64,000 bases of DNA from Cupriavidus cauae (GTDB lineage: Bacteria > Pseudomonadota > Gammaproteobacteria > Burkholderiales > Burkholderiaceae), in contig NZ_VWRN01000053.1 of assembly GCF_008632125.1 (NCBI RefSeq), positions 62,001-126,000 on the forward strand, read 5' to 3'. The position numbers and the translations under genes were made by a program. Shown one piece after another: positions 34,760-43,763 of this stretch (its first letter is position 1; the number at the start of each line of letters is the position of its first letter). The notes under the pieces are model-generated. The model was not told the origin of the DNA, ran no database searches, and saw only the letters and a program-made list of their open reading frames with translations.

Positions 34760-36978
34760 GCGGTGGCGGCAAAGGCAGCAAGAGCGTCACAGTCGGCTAC
34801 CGCTACTATGCCGGGATGCATCTGGCGTTGTGCCATGGCCCGATCGATTCGCTGAACAGTATCGTGGTCGGCCAGCGCACGGCGTGGTCGGGGGCGCTGA
34901 CGTCCAGCGGACGGATCACCATCAACCAACCCGAGCTATTTGGCGGCGACGACCGCGAGGGTGGCATCGTCGGTGCCGTCGACCTGGTGATGGGAAATGC
35001 TTCAGACGGTCCGAACGATTACCTCGTCTCCAGGCTCGGCGCCAACGTACCGGCCTTTCGGGGCGTGGTGTCGCTGGTGCTGCGTCAACCGCAGTTGTCG
35101 GCGATGAACCCCTACATCAAACCGTGGAGCGCTGAGGTGACGCGGATCATCCGGCGCTCCGACGGATCGCCGCAGTGGTACTCGGACAAGGCCGCTATCG
35201 ACGGTGACATGAATCCGGCGCACATCATCTATGAGTGCCTGACCGACCGCACTTGGGGCCGGGGCTACAGTCCGGCCGAGATCGACGATGCGTCGTTCCG
35301 TGCCGCCGCCGACACGCTCTACGCCGAGAGCTTCGGTCTCTCGATCCTGTGGGATCAGCAGCAGGATATCGAGGCCTTCATCGAGCGCATCCTGCAGCAC
35401 ATCGACGGTTCGATCTACGTGAGCCCGCGCACGGGGCTGTTCACGCTGAAGCTGACCCGAGACGACTACGACCCGGCGACGCTGCTGGAACTGAACCAGA
35501 CCAACGTTATCCGGCTGGAGTCCTTCGAGCGCACCTTGCCCGAGGAATTGGTCAATCAGGTCACGCTCTCGTACCACGACCGGGCAACCGACAAGAGCGT
35601 GTCGATCTCGGTACAAGACATTGCCGGCATCGAGCGCAGCCTGGGCGAAATCAAGGATGCCAAGGTCAGCTACGAGGGCGTGGCCAACGGCGCCTTAGCC
35701 GCACGCCTCGCGATGCGGGATCTGCGTCAGCTTTCGTCCACTCTGGCGAAGGTCACGCTGGTGGCCAACCGCACGGCCGCCAGCCTCAACATCGGCGACG
35801 TGTTCAGATTCTCCTGGCCCGAGCTGCGGATCGAGCAATTGATCCTTAGGGTCGCGCAGATCAGCTACGGGACGCTGGCCGACGGCCGGGTGCGGATCAC
35901 CTGTGTCGAGGATGTGTTCGGCCTGCCTGATGCCGTTTATCTCGTACCCGCCGAGAGCGGCTGGGTCGATCCCCGGCAAGCGCCGATCGCGGCGAATTTC
36001 GTGTCGGTGAGCGAACTGCCGTACTGGACCCTCGTGCGCGAGCTCACCGGCGAGTCGGCCGCCGCACAGGCCGAGATTGATCCGGACGGCGGATTCCTGT
36101 CTGTCTCCGTCGTGCGGCCCTCGAATGCAGCCATCAACTACACGGTACTGACCCGGCAGGGCTCGGCGGCTTTCGAGAAGATCGGTGTCGGCGACTTCGT
36201 CCCGTCGTGCGTGCTGGCGAACGACATCGGGCAAACCGAAACCGTGCTGAATGTCCTCTACAGCGTCGATCTGGATTTAGTGGCGCTGGACACCTACGCG
36301 CAGCTCGGCGGAGAACTGGTTGCGGTCAGGGCAATCGATGTCGCGGCCGGCACCGTGTCGGTGGATCGCGGCGTGCTGGATACGGTACCCGCGAAACACG
36401 CGGCCGGCACCCGGCTGTACTTCGTCGAAGGTGGGCAGTTTTACACCACGGCCCAGTATCTGAGCGGCGAGACGGTGCAAGCCAAGGTGCTGCCCGCGAC
36501 CGGGATGGGGCGCTTGGCGGAAGCCTCGGCCGCCGCGATCAGCTACACCTTTGCCAAGCGGCAGATCAGGCCTTATCCACCCGGCAGGTTCAGGGTCAAC
36601 AACCTTGACTACACCGTGAGTCACATCACGGGGGAACTGACGGTCAGCTGGGCACACCGCAGCCGGGTACTGCAGACCTCCTATCTGGTGACGCAGGGAG
36701 AAACCAATATCGGGCCGGAGCCAGGCACGACGTACACCGTGCGGATCTATGGCGAGGCCGGCACGCTCAAGCACGTAGAAACGGGAGTGACCGGCACGAG
36801 CTGGACCTATCCGATGGCCACCGAAGTCGCCGAAAGCGGCCTGAACCGACCGAACGAAAAACTGACCGTCAAGGTCGAGGCGGTGCGCGACGGGTACACC
36901 AGCTGGCAGGCCCAGCAGATCGACATCCCCGAGTGCCGTGGCTACGGCATGTTCTACGGGGCCACCTACGGAGAATGA
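34756..36978 (+). CDS. Phage tail-tip/host-specificity protein
   Basis: A 740-residue protein resembling the phage tail proteins related to lambda gpJ and GTA tip proteins. Supporting stretches are MHLALCHGPIDSLNSIVVGQ, IIYECLTDRTWGRGYSPAEI and VNQVTLSYHDRATDKSVSIS. The C-terminal third has fibronectin-like beta domains. It would contact the host receptor. It is complete in length but stands without the rest of the tail genes, so it is a remnant. Confidence 0.8.
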   Translation: MSGGGKGSKSVTVGYRYYAGMHLALCHGPIDSLNSIVVGQRTAWSGALTSSGRITINQPELFGGDDREGGIVGAVDLVMGNASDGPNDYLVSRLGANVPAFRGVVSLVLRQPQLSAMNPYIKPWSAEVTRIIRRSDGSPQWYSDKAAIDGDMNPAHIIYECLTDRTWGRGYSPAEIDDASFRAAADTLYAESFGLSILWDQQQDIEAFIERILQHIDGSIYVSPRTGLFTLKLTRDDYDPATLLELNQTNVIRLESFERTLPEELVNQVTLSYHDRATDKSVSISVQDIAGIERSLGEIKDAKVSYEGVANGALAARLAMRDLRQLSSTLAKVTLVANRTAASLNIGDVFRFSWPELRIEQLILRVAQISYGTLADGRVRITCVEDVFGLPDAVYLVPAESGWVDPRQAPIAANFVSVSELPYWTLVRELTGESAAAQAEIDPDGGFLSVSVVRPSNAAINYTVLTRQGSAAFEKIGVGDFVPSCVLANDIGQTETVLNVLYSVDLDLVALDTYAQLGGELVAVRAIDVAAGTVSVDRGVLDTVPAKHAAGTRLYFVEGGQFYTTAQYLSGETVQAKVLPATGMGRLAEASAAAISYTFAKRQIRPYPPGRFRVNNLDYTVSHITGELTVSWAHRSRVLQTSYLVTQGETNIGPEPGTTYTVRIYGEAGTLKHVETGVTGTSWTYPMATEVAESGLNRPNEKLTVKVEAVRDGYTSWQAQQIDIPECRGYGMFYGATYGE

Positions 36979-36979
36979 A

Positions 36980-37333
36980 ATGGCAGCACTGATCGGCCCG
37001 AACCTGGGCATGAACTACGGCTGGAGCGCCCGCGAGTCGGGATGGAACACCGGAATGGATGCCAACCTGAAACTGCTCGATGCGGTGCTGCAGTTGTCGG
37101 TGAAGTCGCGCACCTTGGCAAGCCCGTCGACCGCTCCAGCGAACGGCGAGCGCTACATCGTGGCATCCAGTCCCACAGGCGCGTGGGCCGGAAAGGCCGG
37201 GCAGATTGCAGTGCGCCTTGAGGGTGCGTGGTTCTTCTACGTCCCGAAGATCGGCTGGACCTGCTTCATCGAGGACGAGGACGTGCTCGCCGTCTACAAG
37301 CCCACCGGCTGGAGCGCCGGCCTGCCCATCTGA
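36980..37333 (+). CDS. DUF2793-like phage tail fiber protein
   Basis: A 117-residue protein with GPNLGMNYGWSARESGWNTG, PANGERYIVASSPTGAWAGK and AWFFYVPKIGWTCFIEDED, the DUF2793 pattern found at the ends of phage tail operons. The start two bases after the tail-tip stop is the natural one. A terminator follows. Confidence 0.8.
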   Translation: MAALIGPNLGMNYGWSARESGWNTGMDANLKLLDAVLQLSVKSRTLASPSTAPANGERYIVASSPTGAWAGKAGQIAVRLEGAWFFYVPKIGWTCFIEDEDVLAVYKPTGWSAGLPI

Positions 37334-37358
37334 ACCGCATCCCCACCCCACTATCTCG

Positions 37359-37384
37359 AACCCGCCCACGTGGCGGGTTTTTCG
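37359..37384 (+). terminator. Terminator after the tail genes
   Basis: AACCCGCC and GGCGGGTT arms around CACGT, then TTTTCG, 26 bases after the DUF2793 gene. Confidence 0.75.
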
Positions 37385-37400
37385 TTTCTGGAGACCACCT

Positions 37401-37700
37401 ATGACCGAAGACGCCAAACCCGCCCTCGTCGAGAACATGGTCCTGCTGCGCCGCGAGGACTTCGAGGAACTGCTCGACTGCGCCGCCGAACGCGGTGCCG
37501 AGCGCTGCCTCGCCCACCTGGGCCTGGAGAACGGCAGTGCCGCCCGCGACATCCGCGAGCTGCGCGACCTCCTTGATGCCTGGCGCGACGCCCGTCGCAC
37601 CGCCTGGCAGACCTTCGTGAAGGTGCTGACCACTGGCCTGCTGGCCGCGCTGTTGGTCGGCGCCGCGATCAAGTTCAAGCTCATGGGAGGCTCGCAATGA
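37401..37700 (+). CDS. DUF6127-like membrane-anchored phage protein
   Basis: A 99-residue protein: helical cytosolic part (LRREDFEELLDCAAERGAER) and one C-terminal hydrophobic helix (VLTTGLLAALLVGAAIKFKL). Proteins of this shape precede holin genes in prophages. Its stop overlaps the next ATG. Probably part of the lysis unit. Confidence 0.7.
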   Translation: MTEDAKPALVENMVLLRREDFEELLDCAAERGAERCLAHLGLENGSAARDIRELRDLLDAWRDARRTAWQTFVKVLTTGLLAALLVGAAIKFKLMGGSQ

Positions 37701-38173
37701 TCGAGACCCTGCTCGGAGGATTGCTCGGCGGGGCCTTCCGTCTTGCACCTGAAATCCTCAAATGGCTTGACCGCAAGGGAGAGCGTGGCCACGAACTGGC
37801 GATGCAGGACAAGGCGCTGGAGTTCGAGAAGCTGCGCGGCGCGCAGCGAATGTCGGAAATCGGCGCGGGTGCCGACGCGGCATGGAACGTCGGAGCCATC
37901 GAAACCTTGCGCGAAGCCGTTCGCACTCAGGGCGAGAAAACCGGTGTGCGCTGGGCCGATGCGCTGAGCTCCAGCGTCCGCCCGGTCATCACCTACTGGT
38001 TCATGGCGCTGTACTGTGCGACCAAAACAGCAACAGTCGCCGCCGCTGTGACAGGTGGCACAGGCTGGGGCGTTGCCATCCTGTATGCCTGGACGGAGGC
38101 AGACCAAGCCCTCTGGGCCGGGGTGCTGAACTTCTGGTTCCTCGGGCGCGTATTTGACCGGGTGCGGCCGTGA
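37697..38173 (+). CDS. Phage holin-like protein
   Basis: A 158-residue protein with a central amphipathic helix (ELAMQDKALEFEKLRGAQRM) and hydrophobic segments in the second half (PVITYWFMALYCATKTATVA, WAGVLNFWFLGRVFDRV). Similar proteins are the membrane partners of endolysins in tailed phages. It overlaps both neighbours by four bases. Confidence 0.7.
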   Translation: MIETLLGGLLGGAFRLAPEILKWLDRKGERGHELAMQDKALEFEKLRGAQRMSEIGAGADAAWNVGAIETLREAVRTQGEKTGVRWADALSSSVRPVITYWFMALYCATKTATVAAAVTGGTGWGVAILYAWTEADQALWAGVLNFWFLGRVFDRVRP

Positions 38174-38637
38174 TCGAGGTGCCGAAGGCGGCCATCGAAC
38201 TGGCCAAGCGCTTTGAGGGATTCGAGCGTAAGGTGAAGCGCGGAATCGAGATCACTGCCGTTCCCTATATCTGCCCAGCAGGGTTCTGGACGATTGGGTA
38301 CGGCCATCTCTGCGATCCCAAGCATTCGCCGATCACGGAGGCAGAAGCTGAGGTCTATCTGGCGCGCGACCTGCAATCGGCACTCGCCGCGACGCTGCGC
38401 TACTGCCCGGTGCTGGCCACAGAGCCAGAGAGCAGGCTCGCTGCCATCGTGGACTTCACGTTCAACCTCGGGGCGGGGCGGCTGCAGACCTCGACGCTGC
38501 GACGGCGGATCAACCAACGAGACTGGGGTGCAGCCGCAACAGAGCTGCGTCGATGGGTCTATGGTGGCGGCAAAGTGCTGCCGGGACTCTTCGCGCGACG
38601 AGAGGCTGAAATTTCCTTACTGGACACCAAAGTGTAG
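38170..38637 (+). CDS. Phage lysozyme (glycoside hydrolase 24)
   Basis: A 155-residue endolysin that cuts peptidoglycan. The catalytic Glu is in KRFEGFERK near residue 16, followed by TIGYGHLCDPKH, the GH24 signature, and VDFTFNLGAGRLQTSTLRR. No signal peptide is seen, so it needs the holin. It is the last phage gene; the stress-tolerance locus lies convergently 81 bases later. Confidence 0.9.
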   Translation: MIEVPKAAIELAKRFEGFERKVKRGIEITAVPYICPAGFWTIGYGHLCDPKHSPITEAEAEVYLARDLQSALAATLRYCPVLATEPESRLAAIVDFTFNLGAGRLQTSTLRRRINQRDWGAAATELRRWVYGGGKVLPGLFARREAEISLLDTKV

Positions 38638-38718
38638 GGCATCGAGTTTCTGCGGCGCGAATACTTCATGCATCCCATCGCTATTCTTTGCCGATCCCCA
38701 GAAGTCCTCAACTCCAGA

Positions 38719-39873
38719 TCAGGCGCCAGGTTGCAACTCCACGCGCACTTCCCGTGGTTTACCGGCCCGCTCAACTGACAAGACCACAACATCTCCTACC
38801 TTTCGCTCGTCAAGCCGTGCGAGCAGTTTGGCGACATCGTCGACGGGAGCGCCGTCTATGCCTGTGATGCGGTCTCCCGGCACGATACCTTCGGGGCCAA
38901 CGGTGATACCGCTCAGCCCCGCCTTTTGCGCCGCTGAGCCAGGGGCGACGCGGAGCACAAACACGCCTTGGGTGCCGGTCAGCGCCTGCAATCGGCGGTT
39001 GAGCTGCTCGTCTACCTCGATCCCAAGCGCCGGACGGATGTATTTGCCGGTCTTGATGAGTTGTGGCACCACACGCATGACCGTGTCCACCGGCACGGCG
39101 AAGCCGATCCCCGCCGATGCACCGGAAGGGCTGTAGATCGCTGTGTTGATGCCGATCAGGCGGCCGGCCGAATCGAGCAACGGCCCACCCGAGTTGCCGG
39201 GGTTGATGGCGGCATCGGTTTGAATCAGGTGTTCGATGGTCACTCCGCCAGATTCCCCGGGCAGCGATCGATCGAGCGCGGACACGATGCCGGTGGTGAG
39301 TGTCCAATCCAGGCCGAAGGGGTTGCCGATGGCGAACACCTTTTGTCCCACCTTGAGGTCTGCGCTGGTGCCGACCGGAACGGCGGGCGGGCGCTGGAAA
39401 CCGACGCCGATTTTGAGCACCGCGATATCGTGGGCCGGACTCACGCCGACCAGCGCGGCTTGGTAATCGCGGCCGTCGGCCAGTTTGACAGTGGCCTCCG
39501 ACGCCCCCTGAATCACATGAAAGTTGGTAACGACATGACCGGCGTCATCCCAGATGAAACCCGAACCCGTCCCGCGCGGCACGGAAAAGACGTTGCGCGT
39601 CCAGACATCTCGTACCAGTTGGGACGTCGTGATGTAGACCACCGATGCCCGGGATTTCTCGAACAGTTCGATGGTGGCCTGTTCGTCAGCGGCCAGATCG
39701 CCACGCGGCGTGACGGTGCGCTCAGCGGCTTGGCGCGGGCTGAACCAGGCCTCGATGGCGGGCAGGAACTGCCAGAACAGCATGAGTGCGGCAACGCACG
39801 CAGTGATGAAGAGCCACCGCCGGACGAAATGATCCGGAGCTGGGCGTTGTGGGTAAGGATCGTGGTAAGCCAT
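38719..39873 (-). CDS. degP: DegP/HtrA-type periplasmic serine protease of the stress-tolerance locus
   Basis: A 384-residue HtrA-family protease anchored by an N-terminal membrane helix (residues 18-38). The triad is His119 (TNFHVIQG), Asp149 (HDIAVLKI) and Ser228 (NPGNSGGPLL). A single PDZ domain covers about residues 285-384. It removes misfolded periplasmic proteins. It is the last gene of the minus-strand hsp20-clpK-...-degP run, the position DegP holds in transmissible heat-resistance loci. It differs from housekeeping DegP in having one PDZ domain and a membrane anchor. Confidence 0.9.
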   Translation of the reverse strand: MAYHDPYPQRPAPDHFVRRWLFITACVAALMLFWQFLPAIEAWFSPRQAAERTVTPRGDLAADEQATIELFEKSRASVVYITTSQLVRDVWTRNVFSVPRGTGSGFIWDDAGHVVTNFHVIQGASEATVKLADGRDYQAALVGVSPAHDIAVLKIGVGFQRPPAVPVGTSADLKVGQKVFAIGNPFGLDWTLTTGIVSALDRSLPGESGGVTIEHLIQTDAAINPGNSGGPLLDSAGRLIGINTAIYSPSGASAGIGFAVPVDTVMRVVPQLIKTGKYIRPALGIEVDEQLNRRLQALTGTQGVFVLRVAPGSAAQKAGLSGITVGPEGIVPGDRITGIDGAPVDDVAKLLARLDERKVGDVVVLSVERAGKPREVRVELQPGA

Positions 39874-39896
39874 GGCGGGGGTTCCTTTCGAGTGAT

Positions 39897-40862
39897 TTAG
39901 CGCCAAAGGCCGCTCAGGCCCCGGCGTGGCGGGCGCATCGGGGCGAACGACCTTGGCGCGAGATATTCCGTTTGGAACGGCAGGGCCTGCGATGGCTGAG
40001 GTGCCAACGCCATCAGGCGCGCGATACGATCCTCTGTCGCCGGATGCGTGCGCAACCAGGACGGTTCGGGATTCCCCCAGCCGGGCAACAACCAGGCTCG
40101 CCACGAGCGGCTCACCCGCTCGATCTTCGCCAGCGCCGAGGCGAGCCCGTGCGGATCTCCCGTCAGCTCTACTGCCATCCGGTCGGCATCGAACTCTCGC
40201 ACACGTGACAGACCCAACTGTGCGAGCAGTGCCAGTTGCGGCGAAGCGGCCAACAACAGTAAGCCAATCCAGTTAATTTCTGCTGCACCGACCAGCAAGG
40301 CTGGAATGCTGATCAGGAGCGCGACCTGACCCAACAACGCCAGCAGGTTCGTGAGCCGGCTGATCGAATCGGCCAAGCCCATGACACGAAGATCTTCTTG
40401 AGCGATGTGCGCGACTTCATGCGCCAGCACGGCTTGCAGTTCGCGCATACTCAGGCTGCGGAGCAGGCCATCGGTGAGGGCAATGGAGGCAAGGCGCCTG
40501 GAGCCGGTGGCAAAGGCATTGACGATGTCGCTGGGCACATAGTACGGAACCGGCGTGTTCGGCAATCCTGCGCGAGCTGCGAGCGCTCGCAGCAACGACC
40601 AGATTGCGGGGGCTTCATCAGGGCGCAAGGGACGGGCGCCATACAGACGCAAGGTCATCGCGGAGGCGGCGACAGGTTCGATCAGCAGGGTCAATGCGCA
40701 TGTTGCCAGTGCCAGCCAAAGGCCAATCTCGCCGAACAGCAGACTGCCAGCGGCAGCCGCGATCCCCACCAGGGTCAAAACCAGCAGCGCGGTTTGAAAG
40801 CGATTGAGCCAGCGGTGCCTCGACCTGGCATCGTGTCGGCCGACTAGACCATAGGGGGTCAT
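39897..40862 (-). CDS. htpX: HtpX-like M48 membrane protease
   Basis: A membrane zinc protease with HEVAH at residues 148-152 (counting from MTPYGLVGRH), two hydrophobic segments near 27-65 and two more after the active site, and the downstream Glu in FDADRMAVELTG. M48B proteases clear damaged membrane proteins. The start is uncertain: the ATG at 40862 has GGAGG too close, and in-frame starts at 40889 and 40898 overlap psiE. It is between psiE and degP in the quality-control locus. Confidence 0.87.
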   Translation of the reverse strand: MTPYGLVGRHDARSRHRWLNRFQTALLVLTLVGIAAAAGSLLFGEIGLWLALATCALTLLIEPVAASAMTLRLYGARPLRPDEAPAIWSLLRALAARAGLPNTPVPYYVPSDIVNAFATGSRRLASIALTDGLLRSLSMRELQAVLAHEVAHIAQEDLRVMGLADSISRLTNLLALLGQVALLISIPALLVGAAEINWIGLLLLAASPQLALLAQLGLSRVREFDADRMAVELTGDPHGLASALAKIERVSRSWRAWLLPGWGNPEPSWLRTHPATEDRIARLMALAPQPSQALPFQTEYLAPRSFAPMRPPRRGLSGLWR

Positions 40863-40869
40863 GCCTCCA

Positions 40870-41340
40870 TTACTCGCTCTTGCGGTCATCGCGTTCACGC
40901 ATGAGCCAATAGGTCAGACCCAAGGCCAGTACCGTCCCCGCCAGCGCGGCCACTTTGGCAGGATCAACGTCGGGTTCGAGGATGATGAACTTGCGGGCCA
41001 GTGCCAGGATCGCGATCAGAATGATGGTCTTGACCTGGATGATGCTTTCCTTGCGCAGAGCCACTTTGACGATCGAATGCTTGAATTCCATGGCGATCAG
41101 CAGCGTCATGGTGGCACCGAACACCAGCTGGAAAACCTTATGATCCAGTGGATTCAGCGCATCCATGACGAGCAGCGTGAAGACGAGCCGAATCAACTGG
41201 ATCAGCGAGATCACAATGACCACCGCGATGACGCCCGAAAGCGTGATGGCAACGACCTGCTCGAAGCGCTCGTAAACCGTCATCAACCGCCACTGGGAGC
41301 GTATCTCGTCAAGGGCCGTGTGGCCAGATTCTTTATGCAT
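40870..41340 (-). CDS. psiE: PsiE-family membrane protein
   Basis: A 156-residue protein with about four hydrophobic helices (VVAITLSGVIAVVIVISLI, VFQLVFGATMTLLIAMEF, IILIAILALARKFIIL) and the PsiE phrase MEFKHSIVKVALRKESIIQV. PsiE is a phosphate-starvation-inducible protein of unknown activity and a regular member of heat-resistance islands. The ATG at 41340 is the only good start. Confidence 0.88.
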   Translation of the reverse strand: MHKESGHTALDEIRSQWRLMTVYERFEQVVAITLSGVIAVVIVISLIQLIRLVFTLLVMDALNPLDHKVFQLVFGATMTLLIAMEFKHSIVKVALRKESIIQVKTIILIAILALARKFIILEPDVDPAKVAALAGTVLALGLTYWLMRERDDRKSE

Positions 41341-41415
41341 AAGCGTCGCGCTCTCTCTTTCAACGAAACGTTAATGGAACGGGGAGTCCGAGAAGACGAC
41401 TCGATTGCACCTGAA

Positions 41416-41856
41416 TCATCGGGGCAATTGCGAAGCCACCCAGCGCATAATGTCCTGCGCGCCCGTGGCGCCCGCCTGACGTGCAACCTCATGTCCCCCT
41501 CGGAACAAAATCAGGGTTGGAATGCTGCGAATACCGAACTGGGCGGCCAGGTGAGGCTCGGCCTCGGTATTTACCTTGGCCAACCTCACCTTGGGTTCAA
41601 GCAGGGAGGCTGCCTGCTCGAACTGCGGCGCCATCATCTTGCACGGTCCGCACCACGGCGCCCAAAAGTCAACCAGCAGCGGCAGGTCACTGCGCTCCAG
41701 ATGACGGGCGAAGGTCGCTGTGGTCAGATCAATGGGTTCTCCGGTGAACAGCGGGTGCTGGCACCGCCCGCAATTGGGCTTCTCTGCCAACTTGTTGGCT
41801 GGCACGCGATTGATGGATTGGCAGTGTGGGCAGACGATATGAATGCTGTCACTCAT
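41416..41856 (-). CDS. trxC: Thioredoxin-2-type protein with N-terminal zinc ribbon
   Basis: A 146-residue TrxC-like protein. Zinc-ribbon cysteines are Cys9, Cys12, Cys29 and Cys32; the redox pair Cys69-Cys72 lies in FWAPWCGPCKMM. TrxC reduces disulfides and has zinc-dependent chaperone-like behaviour under oxidative stress. The first four bases overlap the end of ftsH (ATGA), so the two are translationally coupled. Thioredoxin is a standard member of the heat-resistance locus. Confidence 0.9.
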   Translation of the reverse strand: MSDSIHIVCPHCQSINRVPANKLAEKPNCGRCQHPLFTGEPIDLTTATFARHLERSDLPLLVDFWAPWCGPCKMMAPQFEQAASLLEPKVRLAKVNTEAEPHLAAQFGIRSIPTLILFRGGHEVARQAGATGAQDIMRWVASQLPR

Positions 41857-43736
41857 GAGGTGGCTCCTTGGGACACAGAGGAAGTAATGGCTCCGGCAGT
41901 TGGGCCGCTGTGACATGGGGATTCGAGCTGTAGCCCTTGCGTCAGTTGCCGGATGCTGTATTCATCCAGCGTTTCCCGTGCGAGCAGTTCGCGCGCGCAC
42001 CGCTCCAGCACTTCTCGGTTAATTTCGAGAATTCGGTATGCACGATCAAACACGCCCATCACGATGTCGCGGATGGCCTGATCGATGCGCGCCTGGGTCG
42101 ATTCGGCCACCCGGCAGCCGCCTTGGGCCAGTTCCGGTGTATCGAGAAAGCGGGGCCGCTGCGCCTCGAAGGCGATGTAGCCCAGTCCTTCGTCCATGCC
42201 AAAGCGGGTGATCATGTCGCGGGCAATGTCGGTGGCCCGTGCGAGGTCATCGGCAGCCCCGGTGGACAGCTCGCCGAACACGAGCTTCTCGGCCGCACGA
42301 CCGCCCAGCAGCACGGCGATCTTGTGTTCCAGATCGGCGCGCGTCATCAGGAAGCGGTCTTCGGTGGGGCGTTGCAGCGTGTAGCCCAGCGCGCCGATGC
42401 CGCGCGGGATGATTGAGATCTTGTGCACGGGGTCGGTGCCGGGCAGCGCCAGCGCCACCAGCGCATGGCCCATCTCGTGATAGGCCACGGTTTCCCGCTC
42501 CTTGGGATTGAGCACTCGGTTCTTCTTCTCCAGGCCCGCCACGATGCGCTCGATGGCGGCGGTGAAATCCTGCAACTCCACGGCGGACGCTTTGCGCCGG
42601 GTCGCGGCCAGCGCGGCCTCGTTGACCAGGTTCGCGAGGTCTGCACCCGAAAAGCCCGTGGTCAGCGCAGCCACCTGTTCGAGATCGATATCCTGAGCCA
42701 GCGTCACCTTCTTGACGTGGACTTTCAGGATGTCCAGCCGTCCTTTCTTGTCGGGCCGGTCCACCAGCACCTGACGGTCGAAGCGACCGGCGCGCAGCAG
42801 CGCCTGGTCGAGGATTTCGGGGCGGTTGGTGGCGGCGAGGATGATCAGCCCGACCGAGCTGTCGAAGCCGTCCATCTCCGTGAGCAGCTGGTTGAGGGTC
42901 TGCTCGCGCTCGTCGTGGCCGCCGATGGGGCCGCCGACGCCGCGCGCGCGGCCCAGCGCATCGAGCTCGTCGATGAAGATGATGGCCGGCGCCTGCCCGC
43001 GGGCCTGCTCGAACAGGTCGCGCACGCGCGCTGCACCCACGCCGACGAACATCTCGACGAACTCCGAGCCTGAGATGGAAAAGAACGGTACCCCGGCCTC
43101 GCCCGCCACGGCCTTGGCCAGCAGGGTCTTGCCCGTGCCGGGCGGGCCAACCAGCAACACACCTTTCGGGATGCGCGCGCCGAGGCGGCCGTAATCCTGC
43201 GGGTTTTTCAGGAAATCGACGATCTCAACCAACTCCGCCTTGGCTTCATCGACGCCAGCGACATCGGCAAAGGTCACGCCAGTGTTCTTCTCCATGAATA
43301 CCTTGGCACGGCTCTTGCCGATGCTCAGGAAGCCACCCATGCCCTGCTTCTCGGCGAAGCGGCGGAACAGGAAGAACCAGACGCCGAAGAAGGCCACCGC
43401 CGGCAGAATCCAGGAGAGCACATCACGCAGCCAGGTGCTTTCCACCACCCGCGCATAGGGCACGTCGTACTTGGACAGCCGCTCGGCCAGGTCGGGTTCG
43501 ACACGGGTGGCCACGATGGTGGTCTTGCCCCGGCTGTCCGGCGATTTCAGGCGCCCGGTGACCGTGCGGTCCGACACCAGCACTTCGGCGACGCGCCCCT
43601 CGGCCAGCGCCTTCTCGAATTCGCTGTAGGGCACGGGCTCGACGGTCTTGGCCGCCTGCCAGTAGTTCTGCAGCGTCAGCAGCAACAGGCCGGCGACGAT
43701 CCAGTAGCCAATGTTCCATTGATCTTTCTTTTCCAT
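41853..43736 (-). CDS. ftsH: FtsH-type AAA metalloprotease (island copy)
   Basis: A 627-residue membrane protease. Two N-terminal helices flank a small periplasmic domain (about residues 10-120); Walker A GPPGTGKT is near residue 200, the second region of homology reads ATNRPEILDQALLRAGRFDR and the zinc site HEMGH is near 420. The C-terminus shows FDRAYRILEINREVLERC. It extracts and degrades membrane and regulatory proteins. It is an additional, accessory copy typical of heat-resistance islands; the housekeeping ftsH is not in this window. Confidence 0.93.
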   Translation of the reverse strand: MEKKDQWNIGYWIVAGLLLLTLQNYWQAAKTVEPVPYSEFEKALAEGRVAEVLVSDRTVTGRLKSPDSRGKTTIVATRVEPDLAERLSKYDVPYARVVESTWLRDVLSWILPAVAFFGVWFFLFRRFAEKQGMGGFLSIGKSRAKVFMEKNTGVTFADVAGVDEAKAELVEIVDFLKNPQDYGRLGARIPKGVLLVGPPGTGKTLLAKAVAGEAGVPFFSISGSEFVEMFVGVGAARVRDLFEQARGQAPAIIFIDELDALGRARGVGGPIGGHDEREQTLNQLLTEMDGFDSSVGLIILAATNRPEILDQALLRAGRFDRQVLVDRPDKKGRLDILKVHVKKVTLAQDIDLEQVAALTTGFSGADLANLVNEAALAATRRKASAVELQDFTAAIERIVAGLEKKNRVLNPKERETVAYHEMGHALVALALPGTDPVHKISIIPRGIGALGYTLQRPTEDRFLMTRADLEHKIAVLLGGRAAEKLVFGELSTGAADDLARATDIARDMITRFGMDEGLGYIAFEAQRPRFLDTPELAQGGCRVAESTQARIDQAIRDIVMGVFDRAYRILEINREVLERCARELLARETLDEYSIRQLTQGLQLESPCHSGPTAGAITSSVSQGATS

Positions 43737-43763
43737 GGGCAATGTTCCTCGCAAGTCGTGTCG